From: Saururus chinensis
Lineage: Eukaryota; Streptophyta; Magnoliopsida; Piperales; Saururaceae
DNA length: 64,000 bases
Direction: 5' to 3'
Assembly: GCA_035235625.1 (NCBI GenBank)
Contig: CP141142.1
Location: 33,738,995 to 33,802,994 of the forward strand
The notes under the pieces were generated by a model. That model ran no database searches and was not told the origin of the DNA. It worked only from the letters and a program-made list of their open reading frames with translations. Shown here piece by piece: positions 37,954 through 51,860 of this stretch. Every line of letters begins with the position of its first letter. Position 1 is the first letter of the stretch. The position numbers and the translations under genes are program-made.

Positions 37954-38460
37954 GAGGAATTTCGTTCGAGCATTTTTTCTCCTCCACCCGCCCTCCTTTA
38001 TTTTTCCAGATCCCCCCGCCTTACCAGCCCACCTACCGCCGCCTTACCCCTATCGCCCCCCGCCAGCCCCCAGTCGGCACTCTGATCTTCTCTGGATCTA
38101 TTCTAGCTACAGCCGCCCCAACATTGCTGCCTCCGCCAGCCTCAGCAAGCTCCATCTCCGCCAGCCCCCCGCCGCCCTGACTCCGGCGGCGCCTCCTCCC
38201 TAGTCCCCCCTCCCTTCCCTTCTTCTCCGAATCCCCCTGCCGCCGGCTTTGCCGTCTCACTGCCAGCTCTGCTCTGACGGCCCCCACCCCCCTCTCCCTC
38301 CCGCTCCCCCCTCTCCCTAGTCACCCCTCCTTCCCCTTTCTATAAACAGAGTGGGGAAGGAGGGGAGGGGGACTTGGGAGAGAGGGGGGAGCGAGAGGGA
38401 GGAGGTGGGTGGAGGGCCAGATTCCGGCCATCAGAGCGGAGCCAGTGGGGAGAATCTGGT
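37954..38460. other. GC-rich Pro/Arg-coding-like segment, no gene
   Basis: A sharp rise in GC content with CCGCC/CCCCC runs. Frames on both strands are low-complexity (Pro/Ala or Arg/Gly) and without domains. It separates the GA array from the LTR at 38461 and resembles in character the GC-rich cores at 49.3 and 60.3 kb. An expressed exon cannot be excluded but nothing supports it. Confidence 0.4.
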
Positions 38461-38810
38461 TGTTGTGGACGGGTGTCCACAATAGCCTGGCTAGCCAGTA
38501 ACGAGAAGGGAGCGGCGCAGGAAGGCTAGGAAAGGGAACGGGATGGCCTCCGGACAGGGTGAAGAGACAAAGAGGAAAGGGGAGAAGAGACAAGACAATT
38601 AATCATTCATTAATCAAATCAGGGCATAGTCCTTATATTTATATACACTAGCTAAGTGGGCTCACTAACAAGCACTTAAGGCCCATTAGCATAATTAAAA
38701 GAAAGCATTAATATCCTAATTAACCTAATTACCTAAATGCCCTTATTACATAATTACCTAATTACCCTAGCATGTGGCCCCAGTGGCTGCCCCTTAGGAC
38801 GTTCACAACA
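38461..38810 (-). repeat. LTR, minus strand, 350 bp (small LTR element family)
   Basis: On the minus strand it starts TGTTGTGAAC at 38810 and ends GTCCACAACA at 38461. It is homologous to the LTRs at 42273 and 43886. Upstream on its own strand (38811-38835) is a purine-rich GCGGAAGAGGGGTGGAA, the expected polypurine tract, so this is the 3' LTR of a minus-strand element. The matching 5' LTR is not found to the right. Confidence 0.8.
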
Positions 38811-40640
<1,830 letters not shown>

Positions 40641-40712
40641 TAAGAGCTGCAGGATGTAGGCATAGTTAAACAGTCCTTAAAGTCCAAGCTAAAAAATAGG
40701 CTCTTTTGAAAA

Positions 40713-40950
40713 ATGTTAGCTGCCAAAGACACTAACATTTTGAACAAGCTAAAGGCAAGGAACGCCATAGTGGAGGACAAGCTGAGGCTTGTTCTTCTAT
40801 ATGTAATAGTTGTCTTCCAACTCCCCGGAGCACGAGGGATAGTGGACTTGAAGTATTGGATCTTATTGGAGGTGGAGAGCCTCATATCATTCGACGCCAA
40901 CCCTTAGGGGAAGATGGTATACCAGGCACTGAGGTAAGCTTTGAGGAATG
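40713..40950 (+). pseudogene. Possible DUF1985-like fragment
   Basis: The plus-strand translation contains VDLKYWILLEVESLISFDAN, then P, a stop where a Trp would be expected, and GKMVYQAL. This matches my memory of the DUF1985 pattern (hydrophobic, 'Lv.dle.Fn.yPWG...y..l'), a domain found with Ulp1-like proteases in plant Mutator-type elements. In-frame stops show it is broken. The match is by eye only. Confidence 0.3.
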
Positions 40951-42267
40951 TAGAAGATCATTTATGCAAGGATAGAGTCAACTTATTTGTATGTTCAATA
41001 ATTTTGTAGGCAAGTGTTTCATAAAAATATGTATATGATATCACTTACTACTTTTACTAATCACTTACATACATACTATACCTCTCACGTAGACTTTTGG
41101 TATGTGTTTCCATTTCAGTACTAGTACTTCAGTATATTTCTTTCCATTGTAGGGATCGAGTGGTGCACAAATGAGTGGGCAAGAATCCGGCAATGGAGTG
41201 TGTACATGACACTGGACCTAAAGTAAAGCATTCAAATAATAAAACAGCAAGTTGCCACTCCATTGAAGTCACCAACAAAGAGGAGCAAATATTTGTTGTG
41301 GCAAGGGCCCTAACATGTTCAGAGAAGATAGAGGTGGTACATGATTTAGATGAGAGGGGTGATTAGGCATCATCCATGCCTCCTTCACCTCTACCCCCTC
41401 CCCCCTGGACGATCCTCTCGTGAAGTCTGTAGAAGTCCAATTGGAGCATAGCCCCTCTTGAGACATGAGCCCTCCTTCACATGTGCATGAGGTGGTATCC
41501 CATGACTCACCGCCACGGAGGACCTTTGCTGGGCCCATGAGCCCTCCCACCCAACTACACAGGGAGACATCCCTTGACTCCTAGGCACACAAACCCCTCC
41601 TGCAAGCACTACCAAAACATTTGTATGGGGAGGGATCACATGATCCTCAAATATAGCATAACCCTCCTCAATATCATAGTCCACCCCGATGGATGCAATG
41701 GGAGCCTTCTCAAAGTTCAAAGCCCATGGGGAGATGTGATAATGACATAGGTGTGGACCCCACTTTAAAAAAGAAGGCTATCACTTTGGAGGCTCATCAG
41801 GACTTGATATGGCGGCCGCTATACAATTGTTAGGACATTTATAATGTAATTGATGTAAACTTTACTATGTATACTCGCAAGTGCATGAATCAAAGGTGAA
41901 AAAGTGGCTAAACGAGGTTGATCCCAATATGATTGATTAAATTTAACTAAATCTACAATATTACTTAACTAATTTAACCAAAGAAATGGATTTCAATTAA
42001 CTAAAACGAGTAAAGGCGTAATGAAAAGGCAATGTAAAAGAGCACCAAGGTATCGAATCCACCTTAAACAAATTAATTCTATTCAATTGAATTTATAAGT
42101 GTCTAATCGATGTATCTGTTGTGTTCCTCTTGGACACACACTTCAATAATTGCATATACTCCTCTCGGACATATGCAACTAAGACAACTAAAACAAATTG
42201 GAAAACTTCTCTCTCTCTCTTGAGCATAGATTTCAAATAAAAAATTAAAACTTCATACAAAAAGCAC
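40951..42267. other. Retroelement-like noncoding DNA
   Basis: Nothing is recognised with confidence. 41835-42070 has phrases such as CTCGCAAGTGCATGAATC and AAGGTATCGAATCCACC that commonly occur in plant LTR-retrotransposon LTRs or leaders, and this continues after the inserted element (from 44256). Frames at 41175-41720 show no domain. Confidence 0.4.
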
Positions 42268-42272
42268 CTTGG

Positions 42273-44255
42273 TGTTGTGAATGTCCTAGGGGCTGCCAGG
42301 GGGTGCCACTGGGGCCACATATTATGGTAATTAGGGAATTTATGTAATAAGGGCATTTAGGTAATTTGGATTAATTAGGTAATTAGTACTTTATTTTAAT
42401 TATGTTATTGGGCCTTAGGTACATGTTAGTGAGCCCACGTAGTTCTTCTATTTAAATGTAAAGGCTGCGCCCTAATGGAGATTATGGAATGATCTCTTGT
42501 CTAACTATCTCTTCTTCTCCCTTGCCTCTCCTCCCTGTCTGGTGGGCATGCCGCTACCTCTCCCCTTTCCCGGCCTCCTTGCGCCGCTCCCATCCCGTTA
42601 CCGGCTAACCAGGCCATTGTTCCCCAAACACCCCACTTGCCAAAGCCGCCGGATCCACCACCATGGTTGCCCGATGTTCAGCCAGAGAAGGAGCTGCCCC
42701 AGGACGCCCCACCTCTTCCACCGCAGAATGATGGTATTCAGCCAATGCGGCTTGCACTCCATCACCTGAGCCCCGGTCTCCTCCTCCCGCCGCTGCCGTC
42801 TCCATCCTCTCCGCTATCCCATTCCACCCTCTCGTCCGCCTTCCACTATGCTTTGCCTCCAGCTGATCAGTAGACATCTCCTCCCACAGAACCGCCGCGA
42901 TCTTCGGCTCTGGAGAATCTGTTGCTTGAGAGATCTTCGGCCAATCTGGAGATTTTCCAAGTTGGAGATGATGCTTTCTGGCTTACACGGGATTTCCTGG
43001 ATTGGGTTTCCTGGTTTGGAGATGCCGCTCCGCTGTTGACTCCACGGGATTTTCTGGATTGGTTTTCCCAGTTGGGAGATGCCTCTCGGTTGCATCTAAA
43101 ATATGTGCATGACCGAAATCTTTGGGTTATTTTCCCTTGTCCAGTTTGTCTACGCTAGCGACCGAAATTTTACACTAGTGAGCCCTCCATCCATGGGTCT
43201 GACTTCATCCGTCTTTTCACCGGGTTTCTATGAGGATTTATACCGGATAGCCATGCCTTATGGTGGCCGCTTGACACTTACACAAAATGTGTGTGTCGTG
43301 CACTATGCTCCAATTTGGCAGTCCTTCTGGGTAGGCTTGGTGTGTGTCTGACCCTACTCGGATCTTTTGGTAGCAGATTCGTACATGGGTTGGGTCTGCC
43401 GTTGGCTATAACATTGGGGTGGCCATGCCGGTTCAGTACGTCACCTCTGTCCAAAGTTGTTGCACCACTGATGCCTCTGCTGATTACTGTCTTCTGTGGG
43501 CTGACCATGGTGCTGTCTGATGCCCTCTGTGGGCCAACCATGATGCTATCTGCTGATGCCCTCTGTGGGCTGTCTTTGGGCGCTCTGTAGTCATTGGGAT
43601 GACCCTGCTTGTTGGAGACCTGTGTGGACAATCTGCTTATCCTGCATCCAACAAGTCGAGGCCACTCCTTTGTTCTGCCCTTGGGTTCCCTTAACTGCAC
43701 TTCCATCATGTTTGTCCTGGCTTCTGCACGTCTGCTCTTGAGTAGTGACCCACTATCTCTATCATTCGGCGTGTCCTATCAACAGGTCCGGACCGGCTGT
43801 TCACAGTGGAGCTTTGGTGGGCCCGATGCTTGGAGTTTTAGGTCACCTCGAGGATGAAGTGGTGAGCAAGCGAAGCGTGGTGGAATGTTGTGAACATCCT
43901 AGGAGCTGCCAGGGGGTGCCACTGGGGCCACGTATTAGGGTAATTAGGGAGTTTATGTAATAAGTGCATTTAGGTAATTTGGGTTAATTAGGTAATTAGT
44001 GCTTTATTTTAATTATGTTATTGGGCCTTAGGTACCTGTTAGTAAGCCCACGTAGTTCTTCTATTTAAATGTAAGGGTTGCGCCCTAATGGAGATTATGG
44101 AATGAATTATCTCTTGTCTAACTGTCTCTTCTTCTCCCCTGCCTCTCTTCCCTGTCCGGCGGCCATGCTGCTACCTCTCCCCTTTCCCGACCTCCTTGCG
44201 CCGCTCCTATCCCGTTACTGGCTAACCAGGCCATTGTGCCACTTCGGGCACAACA
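42273..44255 (+). mobile_element. Complete small LTR element, 1983 bp, 5-bp target duplication
   Basis: The 5' LTR starts TGTTGTGAATG at 42273 and the 3' LTR is 43886-44255, ending GGGCACAACA. The 5-bp duplication CTTGG lies at 42268-42272 and 44256-44260. A purine-containing GCGAAGCGTGGTGGAA precedes the 3' LTR, as in the minus-strand relative. The internal part is only about 1.24 kb with no polymerase motifs, so it is a non-autonomous (TRIM-like) or deleted element. The 5' LTR matches the 3' LTR up to about 42628 and then diverges, so its exact end is unclear. Joining the two flanks gives a continuous host sequence. Confidence 0.85.
43886..44255 (+). repeat. 3' LTR, 370 bp
   Basis: TGTTGTGAACATCCTAGG at the start, GCACAACA at the end, so the two ends are inverted complements (TGTTGTG/CACAACA). 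It is highly similar to 42273-42628 and, inverted, to 38461-38810. It includes a TTCTATTTAAATG TATA-like region at about 44057-44069. Confidence 0.85.
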
Positions 44256-44471
44256 CTTGGACTGCACCTATTTCTCCTGGACACGAGTGTTTCTAAGTTC
44301 GATTTCATCTATTAAACAACTTTACCCTCTCTTGAGCGCATAAAATAGAAAATAATGAAACTTCCATTAAATATATAAAATAAAGTCTTACATCAATTAA
44401 AAACTTAAATAAAAATAAGGAGAAATAAAAACAAATTTGTTTAGGGCTTTATCTAAGCCTTGGCTATAAGT
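44256..44471. other. Continuation of retroelement-like host DNA
   Basis: AT-rich sequence that joins directly to 42267 once the LTR element and one target copy are removed. No gene seen. Confidence 0.4.
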
Positions 44472-45323
44472 TTAGGAAGCCATGAATGTTGGAGAAGAAA
44501 GCTAATTTGGAGAAGTCATTGATTACGTGCACATTGTTTATGACGGGATGAACCGACTTCCATTTCCATTTCCACTTCCTTTTCTCTTTCTCTTCTTTGG
44601 ATTTTCTATTTTTGGCTTTTGTTTGACGTTGGAACTAGTCGACAAAATATGGCTGTTGTTGCCTGCTTGTCTTTGCTGCTCCAAACTGGTCTTGTCCCCC
44701 CAACTCTCCCTTCCGACTTTGCATCTCACGAGCTGTTTATATGACCAGCCCAAGCATCCTCTATTCAGCATACACTTTTTGTACACTCAATTTTATATTG
44801 TAGTGGATCCCAATGCATCCAGATTATCAACTCCAATTAGGAAGTTTTTTCTTTGCGACCAATGAGAATCAAAGCATAGCCGACTCCCAGCTGTAATAAG
44901 ATATTAGGAAGCCATGAATGTTGGAGAAGAAAGCTGATTTGGAGAAGTCATTGACTACGTGCACATTGTTTATAACGGGATGAACCGACTTCTACTTCCT
45001 TCTCTCTTTCTCTTCTTTGGATTTTCTATTTTTGGCTTTTGTTTGACGTTGGAACTGCTAGACAAAATATGGCTATTTTTGCCTGCTTGTCTTTGCTGCT
45101 CCAAACTGGTCTTGTCCCCCCAACTCTCCCTTCCGACATTGCATCTCACAGGTTGTTCATATGACCAGCACAAGCATCCTCTACTCAGCATATGCTTTTT
45201 TTACACAATTTTATATTGTAGTGGATCCCAACACATCCAGATTATCAACTCCAATTAGGAAGTTTTTTCTTTGCGACCAATGAGAATCAAAGCATATCTA
45301 ACTCCCAGTTGTAATAAGATATG
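44472..45323. repeat. Tandem duplication, about 430-bp unit x2
   Basis: 44472-44903 and 44904-45323 are near-identical, each starting TTAGGAAGCCATGAATGTTG. Each holds a frame beginning MHIVYDG or MHIVYNG (112 and 99 aa) with a hydrophobic stretch. The frames diverge by frameshift at the end and show no known domain, so the conservation reflects recent duplication rather than a gene. Confidence 0.85.
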
Positions 45324-46634
45324 AGTCATATTTCAGGATAATTTGCTAATTTCTTGGTCAAAATTGTGTTAGAAACCTTGAGTATGTACGTAATTTTTAA
45401 ATCTAATTAGATTAGCATACATGTTCTTATAGCTCAAGATGGAAGATTGAGAAATGTTGATGGTTTATAAAGCTTATTAAGATCACATTCACATACAAAA
45501 ATCACTTGGAGAAGTTTTGGAAGTGATTTTAAGGGTTTAAGGAGGTTTTAGGGTTAAATAGGAAAAACTATAATTTTATAGTCTAAATGATCGATCGCTG
45601 GAAATAAATGAGAAGAGAATGATCGATCGACACTTGAATCAACCATGTCTAAAACAAAGCAAAGAGTTATTAATCGATCGATCACTAACAGTTTTAGTTG
45701 CCTTAAACGAATATTTCCGAATTCAATTTCTTTCCGTGTTGAAGCCAAAGACCTAAATCAGTTTAGAGAGCTATATAAAGGATAAATTTACAAAGGTCCA
45801 TATAAGTAATGAAAATTACAAAGTAACCATTGGACTCTTTTGACCCATTATAAAACCTCCTCTTAATTTGTAATATTTATAAGATTTATACAAATTAATA
45901 GGGGTGTTACAAGTGGGTCATGTAAAGTTGTTGCTGATGATCAATCATTGATGGCCAGTCTTAAATGGTCATCATTGATAATGGATTATTAACGATGACC
46001 ATTGAAAATGGCTTTCATGGATAAGTTTTATGCGATGACTAGATGTATTGTGCGTCACAAAAAATGGTTAATATTGACAGCCAAGCCTAGTCGTCGTTGT
46101 TGCTCAACCATGAAAATCTAGAAAAGTAGAATTTATGTATCGTCAGCAATGACATAAATTAGGCATCGCAAATCAACGCTAATAACGACGGTTACTTGAG
46201 TTAGCCATCACAGATAACCATTCTAAGCAACGATTGTTCAAGCCATCACTATTGTTGTGTCATCATTGATAGTTTTTTTTGTAGTTGTGGAAAAAGGATG
46301 TCCTAAAATGTAGGCAAGAGATAGGGGTAGATGTAGGAGAAATCATATGGGAAAGAAGACGTATCGAGCAGAAGTCATATGAGAAAGATGAGAAATAAGC
46401 AGACTTTGGGAAAAAATAGCTGGAAAGGAAGGATAAGGGAAAAAAGAAGAAAGAGAAAAAGATATAATGGAGGGAAATTTTGGTCCATACACAAGTAATT
46501 GTTGTGTCCCAGGGTACTTAGGCTTCATGGGAGGGAGAAGAAGAGCTTGGAGGAAGAAGGAGAGAAGGTAGAAATGTTTATTTCTTCAATAACAATCAAA
46601 GTGGCCATTGGCCCAACATATATCTCTGCCCCTT
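45324..46634. other. Intergenic DNA with a CACTA-like hairpin-motif segment
   Basis: No gene seen. At about 45930-46285 repeated CATCATTGATAATGG/CGATGACCATTG and CATCGCAAATCAACG-type motifs end in TTTTTTTTGTAGTTGTGG, recalling CACTA-type subterminal regions but with a different terminus. CGATCGATCG runs occur at about 45588 and 45673. Confidence 0.45.
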
Positions 46635-46966
46635 GGCTGGATAATGCCCGCCCCTTAGCTGGGTTCTAGGGTCCATGCCATTACATGATCGGGCCCCTCA
46701 ACTACGGCTCACTTATTCCTCTTAACATAATTAAAACTTATAACTATCTTACAATTTAGAGAATAAAAGGACTACAATGCTTTCGTAGGCCTACAGATAT
46801 TCTCATGAGCTGGCATAATAGTAATGCTTCATTTATCCCACATTAATAGCTCTTACTACAACAAAAAAGACTATTAACGATGTTTTTTTTAGCGACACAA
46901 TACAAAGCATAGCTAAACACTACTTTTTGCGATACATAAGAAAACATTACAAATAAAATAATTTTT
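46635..46966 (+). repeat. Direct copy of the arm A outer flank
   Basis: Same orientation and content as 4190-4521, ending abruptly at TTATTTTTTTAAGGACATAA-like sequence where the inverted arm B begins. Here the CACTA-like end reads TACTACAACAAAAAAGAC (46854) instead of CACTACAAT at 4411. Confidence 0.8.
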
Positions 46967-49274
46967 TTAAGGACATAAATAGTATTGCATTCATATAGTA
47001 TGCCACATGTAGATGCACGAGCATTATTAGGTTGCATGTAATTTGCATCTTTATTATAACCTAGTATAGGGTAAGCAAGCCAACTATGCTTTAGCTCATC
47101 GATGGTTTGCCACCATGTATATTTTATATGCAAATGTTTGATAGGTAGGATAGAAGATGAATGCATATGGCTCTTTATTGTTCAGTGATCCTATGCCTCA
47201 ACTCGCTATCGCAATCTTAAAAAAAATCTGAATTTTGTATCATCTATGTATATTAGAAAAAATGTTCTTAAGTTGTAATTTCTGTAAGACATCCATGGAG
47301 TTGGGTAGTGACAAACTATCCTAGGATTATGAGGAAAAGCACTGGGGTAGACAATGTCATTTTCCACATTAGACACCGGCCTCACATGTGTGGAGGTCTA
47401 CTTTCATAATTACAAAAGATATGTGCACATTTTTTACATTCATTGAGAGTATAAGTTTATTTTTCTAAAAAAATAATTTTAAATTATTGATAACAGATAG
47501 ACCTTTGAGGTGTTGATAAAATGGATGAATTGTTTCTTGGTTATGTGGGTTGTTGGAGTATTTTGATCTTCTTTAGTTATTTTCTTGTTTATAAGCCCTT
47601 TGCCGAAGGTTCTATGGTTTGAGGAAGATGTACTCTTCTACTTTTTTTTTTGTCCTTTTGTCTCTTTGGGCTTAATGAAATTTTACTTATATAAAAAAAT
47701 TGATCACAAGCTCCATTGGCAAGATAACCACCCAGAGTATTTGCCTCCCTCAAAATATATTGAAAAGTAATATTGTAGGACTTATTTCCAACACAATTTG
47801 ACACAAATCCAAGGAGTGAAAAATTTTCCCTAGCACCATGGAAACCAAAAGTAACGAATCTGACCAATAAAAAAAAATAACAAATCCGATTCAACAATCA
47901 ATGGAAGGAATTAAAAGCCTATAAATACCTTAGACCTTATTTTCTTTGAACTCTCTTATTTTCTCCATTCCATGGAGCCAAGACATCTCTATTTTGTTGT
48001 TCTTCTAAGCCTTCTTAAAGATAATCTCATAAATCAAGTGAAAGGAAGAGGTGTTTCACTTGCATGCTCTAAAATCATAATTTTCTTCATCCTTCATAAT
48101 TCACTTGTGCTTACATCCATGATGCTTTTAGAGAACCAATTGGGTTTGATTCAAGATTCTAGTACTAAATTTCTTAGTACAAGTTGATTTAGGTGAAAAA
48201 AATGCAATGTAACAGTTTGTAATAGTAGAGACTTCAAAAGAAAATGAAGGAACAAATGGACTGCTTTTACTACTGAAAATGGATTACAAGAAGAGGTCAG
48301 AAAATGTGTTCTGAAGTTCTTGCATTTTGTCTCCTACGCATTTTCTCTACTTGGAGAAGAAAGGGATCGGAAGAGTCTACTTTTTTGGATTCTTCTACAA
48401 TCTAGTCTACAGCATCAATATTTTTAGGAAGTTCAAGCTATAGAAAAGAGCTAATCTTCCGAGCTATTACATTAGAAAAGATCTTGATGAGATTCAAGAA
48501 TCATCATCGATCTTTCAAGAATTATATGTCGACATTGCCGAAGGCTATCAATCGGCTATCTCTCATCTCTTTGGATCAGAATCTTTCTAAAATGAAAGTC
48601 TCCTATTAGCGGCTCCAACATGGTTTAATAGATATTAGAATGTTTTGCATCCATGGTACTAGTGCGGGGTTAATTTGGTACCCTTGCTTCTTGGCTCAGT
48701 CTCCGCCGCATTCGTGTTTGCCACACAGAGTAGTTGCCTGATCTTGATGAGCTCCATCTGTTGGTCTCACTACAACAAAAAATACTATTAGCGATGCTTT
48801 TAAGAATTGCTAATAGTAGTTTAAGCGTTGCTACTATGTATTAGCGACGCTTAAAAAGCGTCGCTAAATAAGTCGATAATAAAGGAGTCGTTACTAGTCA
48901 TTAGCAACGCTTACGGTTAAGCATCGCTAATGTCTACTATCAGCGACGTTTCTTATTCGTCTCTAATACAAGATTATTAGAGACGCTTTCTACAATGTCG
49001 CTAATACTATACTATTAGCGACGCTTGTAGAAAGCGTCGCTGCTAAAAATAATTTTATTTTTTTTCAAAAAAAAATAATTTTTTTAGAGTTAATTAAAAA
49101 TATAATTATTAGTGACATTTTTTAAACGTCTTTATTGTATATAATTATTTTTAAAAAATATAAAAAAATATTTTAAAAAATAAATAATAACATAAAAAGA
49201 AAAAATAAATTAACTGTATTAGCGACACTCTTCAAGAGCGTCGCTAAATATTTTTTTTAAAAAAAAAACAATAT

Positions 49275-50150
49275 TGACCCGGTCTGGAAACCAGGTCAAT
49301 AGATGGTGCATTGCACACTCGTGCCTGATGAGGGTAGAAGCGACCCACTATCTGCGGGTCATCTTATTCAACCTCTCGACAGAGAGGTTGAAGCACTTTC
49401 CCGGCTAAATAGTTCGGGGCGAAAACCGGCCCGGCGGCGAAACCAAAACAGTGGCAAAAAACAAAACATAGCTGGAAAAAACACAACTGCGGCAGACACC
49501 AAAAAAGCGGCAAAAAAATAGAACGGCGGTGGATACAGAACAGTGGCTGATACAAAACGGAAAGCTCTTGCCCAGGCAAAAAAAAAAACGCAGACTCTGA
49601 AGACGAAGACAGCCTGGGCGAAGAGATCAAATTTGACGAATAAGGGTAGCGCGCTCACGGCCAGGGATGCTAGCGAGGTCGATCCTGACCTCGTGGATCC
49701 ACTCAGGGTTCAGCCTGCCTCCGTCATCTTCGGATCTGAAAAGGGTCGGGATGCTGCTGTCGCTGCTGCCCAGCCATTTCACAACCGGAACTGGCATAAG
49801 GCTGCAACGGGAACAGGGGAGTGGCAGGGAAGGGGAATCCGGAGAAAGAAGACGCCGGGGGACAGAAGGAGGCCTGACGGGGGGCTGACGACAACGTGGA
49901 TGGTGGCGGCGCAGTGGAAACGGTGGAAATTAGAAAGGACGAGCGCGGCACAGCAGAGCGGAGACGAGGGATGAGGAACGGCAGAAAACTAATCAGGTCG
50001 GCTCGGGTTATAAAAAACCGGCCAAAATTTTACCCGCGTGAAATTTCACGGCCGCGCACGAGAAATTTCAGCCCCGCAATAGAAATTTCGGACACGCACG
50101 AAATTTTGCGCATAGTGAAACTTCGGCCCTTTTACGACGCTTCCTTAGCA
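49275..50150. other. GC-rich core of the CACTA element
   Basis: GC-rich island in an AT/CT-rich element. It starts TGACCCGGTCTGGAA, nearly the same as the start of the other core at 60277 (TGACCCGGTTTGGAA). A plus-strand frame of 143 aa (49543-49974) is Lys/Ala/Gln-rich at first and unlike any family I know. At 50030-50110 several GAAATTTC palindromes alternate with CGCACGA-like bits. It could be captured host DNA or an element promoter; neither is proven. Confidence 0.45.
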
Positions 50151-50354
50151 GCGTCGCAAAAAGGCCAAAATACTCACGCTTTTCGCAACATTATATCATA
50201 ATCTTCGTTAAAAAGAAACTATTTGCGACGCGTTAAACAATGTGTCGCAAATAGTATTATTTTTTTGCGACGCTTAACTATAAGCATAGCAAGAAAACAT
50301 ATTTTCAGTTATAAGATTTACAATATATATATTTTTTATAAAATTATTCTTAAC

Positions 50355-51142
50355 ACACCTCTCTTTCTTTTCTCTCTCCCCCCTCTCTCACCTCTCCTCT
50401 CCCTATCTCTCCTCCCTCTCTCCTCTCTCTCTCTCATCTCTCTCTCTTCTCCCTCTCTCCCCTCACTCTCTCTCACACTCCTCCCTATCTCTCTCCCCCC
50501 TCTCTCTCTCCTCCCTCTCACTCATCTCATTCTCTCACCTCCCCTCTCTCGCTCATCTAACTCTCTCACCTCCCCCTCTCTCTCTCCTCCCTCTCTCCTT
50601 TCTCTCTCCTCTCCTCCTCTCTCTCACCCTCTCTCCCCACTCTCTCTATTTTATATTTTTATTTAAAAATTAATTAAAAAATCAAAAAATTAAAATGTAA
50701 TATCGACGCATAGAAATATATGTCGTTAATACTAAGGGTATTAGCGACGTATATGTCTATATGTCGCTAATACATTTTAATTTTTTAATTTTTTTAATTA
50801 ATTTTTAAATTAAAAAAACTCTCTCTCCTCCCTCTCTCCTCTTCTTTCCCTCTCTCTCTCTCCCCTCTCCTCTCTCTCTCTCTCCCTCTCCCTCTCTCTC
50901 TCTCTCCCCTCTCTCTCTCTCTCCCCTCTCCCCTCTCTCTCTCCCCTCTCCCCTCTCTCTCCCCTCTCTCTCCCCTCTCTCTCTCCCCTCTCCCCTCTCT
51001 CTCCTCTCTCTCTCTCCCCTCTCCCCTCAACTCTCTCTCCCCTCTCTTCTCTCTCTCTCCCCTCTCTTCTCTCTCTCTTCCCTCTCCTCTCTCTCTCCTC
51101 CCTCTCCTCTCTCTCCCCTCTCCCCTCTACTCTCTCTCCCCT

Positions 51143-51188
<46 letters not shown>

Positions 51189-51860
51189 CTCTCTTCTCTC
51201 TCTCTCTCCCCTCTCCTCCCTCTCCTCTCTCTCCCCTCTCCCCTCTCTTCTCTCTCTCTCCCCTCTCTTCTCTCTCTCTCTTCCCTCCCCTCTCTCTCTT
51301 CCCTCTCCTCTCTCTCTTCCCTCTCCTCTCTCTTTTCCCTCCCCTCTCTCTCCTCTAATTTCAAAATTTTTAGATTTTTTATTCTTTAAAATTAATTTTA
51401 AAAAATAAAAAAAGAATTAAATAAAAATAATAATAGCAACGTATAGTTATATACGTCACTATTAATACACGTATTAGCGGTGTATAATTTTATACGTCAC
51501 TGATACATGTACTAATAGCGACGTACATATAGTACTATACGTCGCTATTAGTATTTAATTTAATTTTTTTTATTTCAAAAATAAAAAAATTAATAAAAAT
51601 TTGAAAAAAATCAAAATAAAATTTCTCTCTCTTCCATCCCCTCTCCTCTCTCTCCCCTCTCCTCTCTCTCTACCCTATCCTCTCTCTCTTCTCCCCCCTC
51701 TCCTCTCTCTCTATCCTCCCTCTCCCTCTCTCTCCTCCCTCTCTCTCTATCCTCTCTCACTCTCTCACCTCCGTTCTCTCTCCTCCTTCTCTCTCTCACC
51801 TCTCCCGCTGTCTTCGTTCCCTGTCTCTCTGAATGCACTCTCTTCACTCTCTCTTTTATT
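50355..51860. repeat. Three CT-rich blocks separated by GCGACGTATA motifs
   Basis: CT blocks at about 50355-50645, 50815-51357 and 51620-51860. Between them are AT-rich spacers with motif pairs such as TATTAGCGACGTATATG and ATGTCGCTAATA (50700-50775) and ATAGCGACGTAC..GTACTATACGTCGCTATT (51430-51560). Long Ser/Leu-Pro and Arg/Glu frames here are composition artefacts. Confidence 0.85.

Noticed and set aside
44527..45258. Two similar frames (112 and 99 aa) as a small gene family
   Set aside because: They lie in a recent tandem DNA duplication, their ends differ by frameshift and there is no domain evidence.
50810..51364. Long frames (184 aa) of Arg/Glu repeats, and similar Ser/Leu-rich frames in other CT or GA tracts
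   Set aside because: Pure consequence of CT/GA dinucleotide runs, open in several frames on both strands, with no start context or domain.
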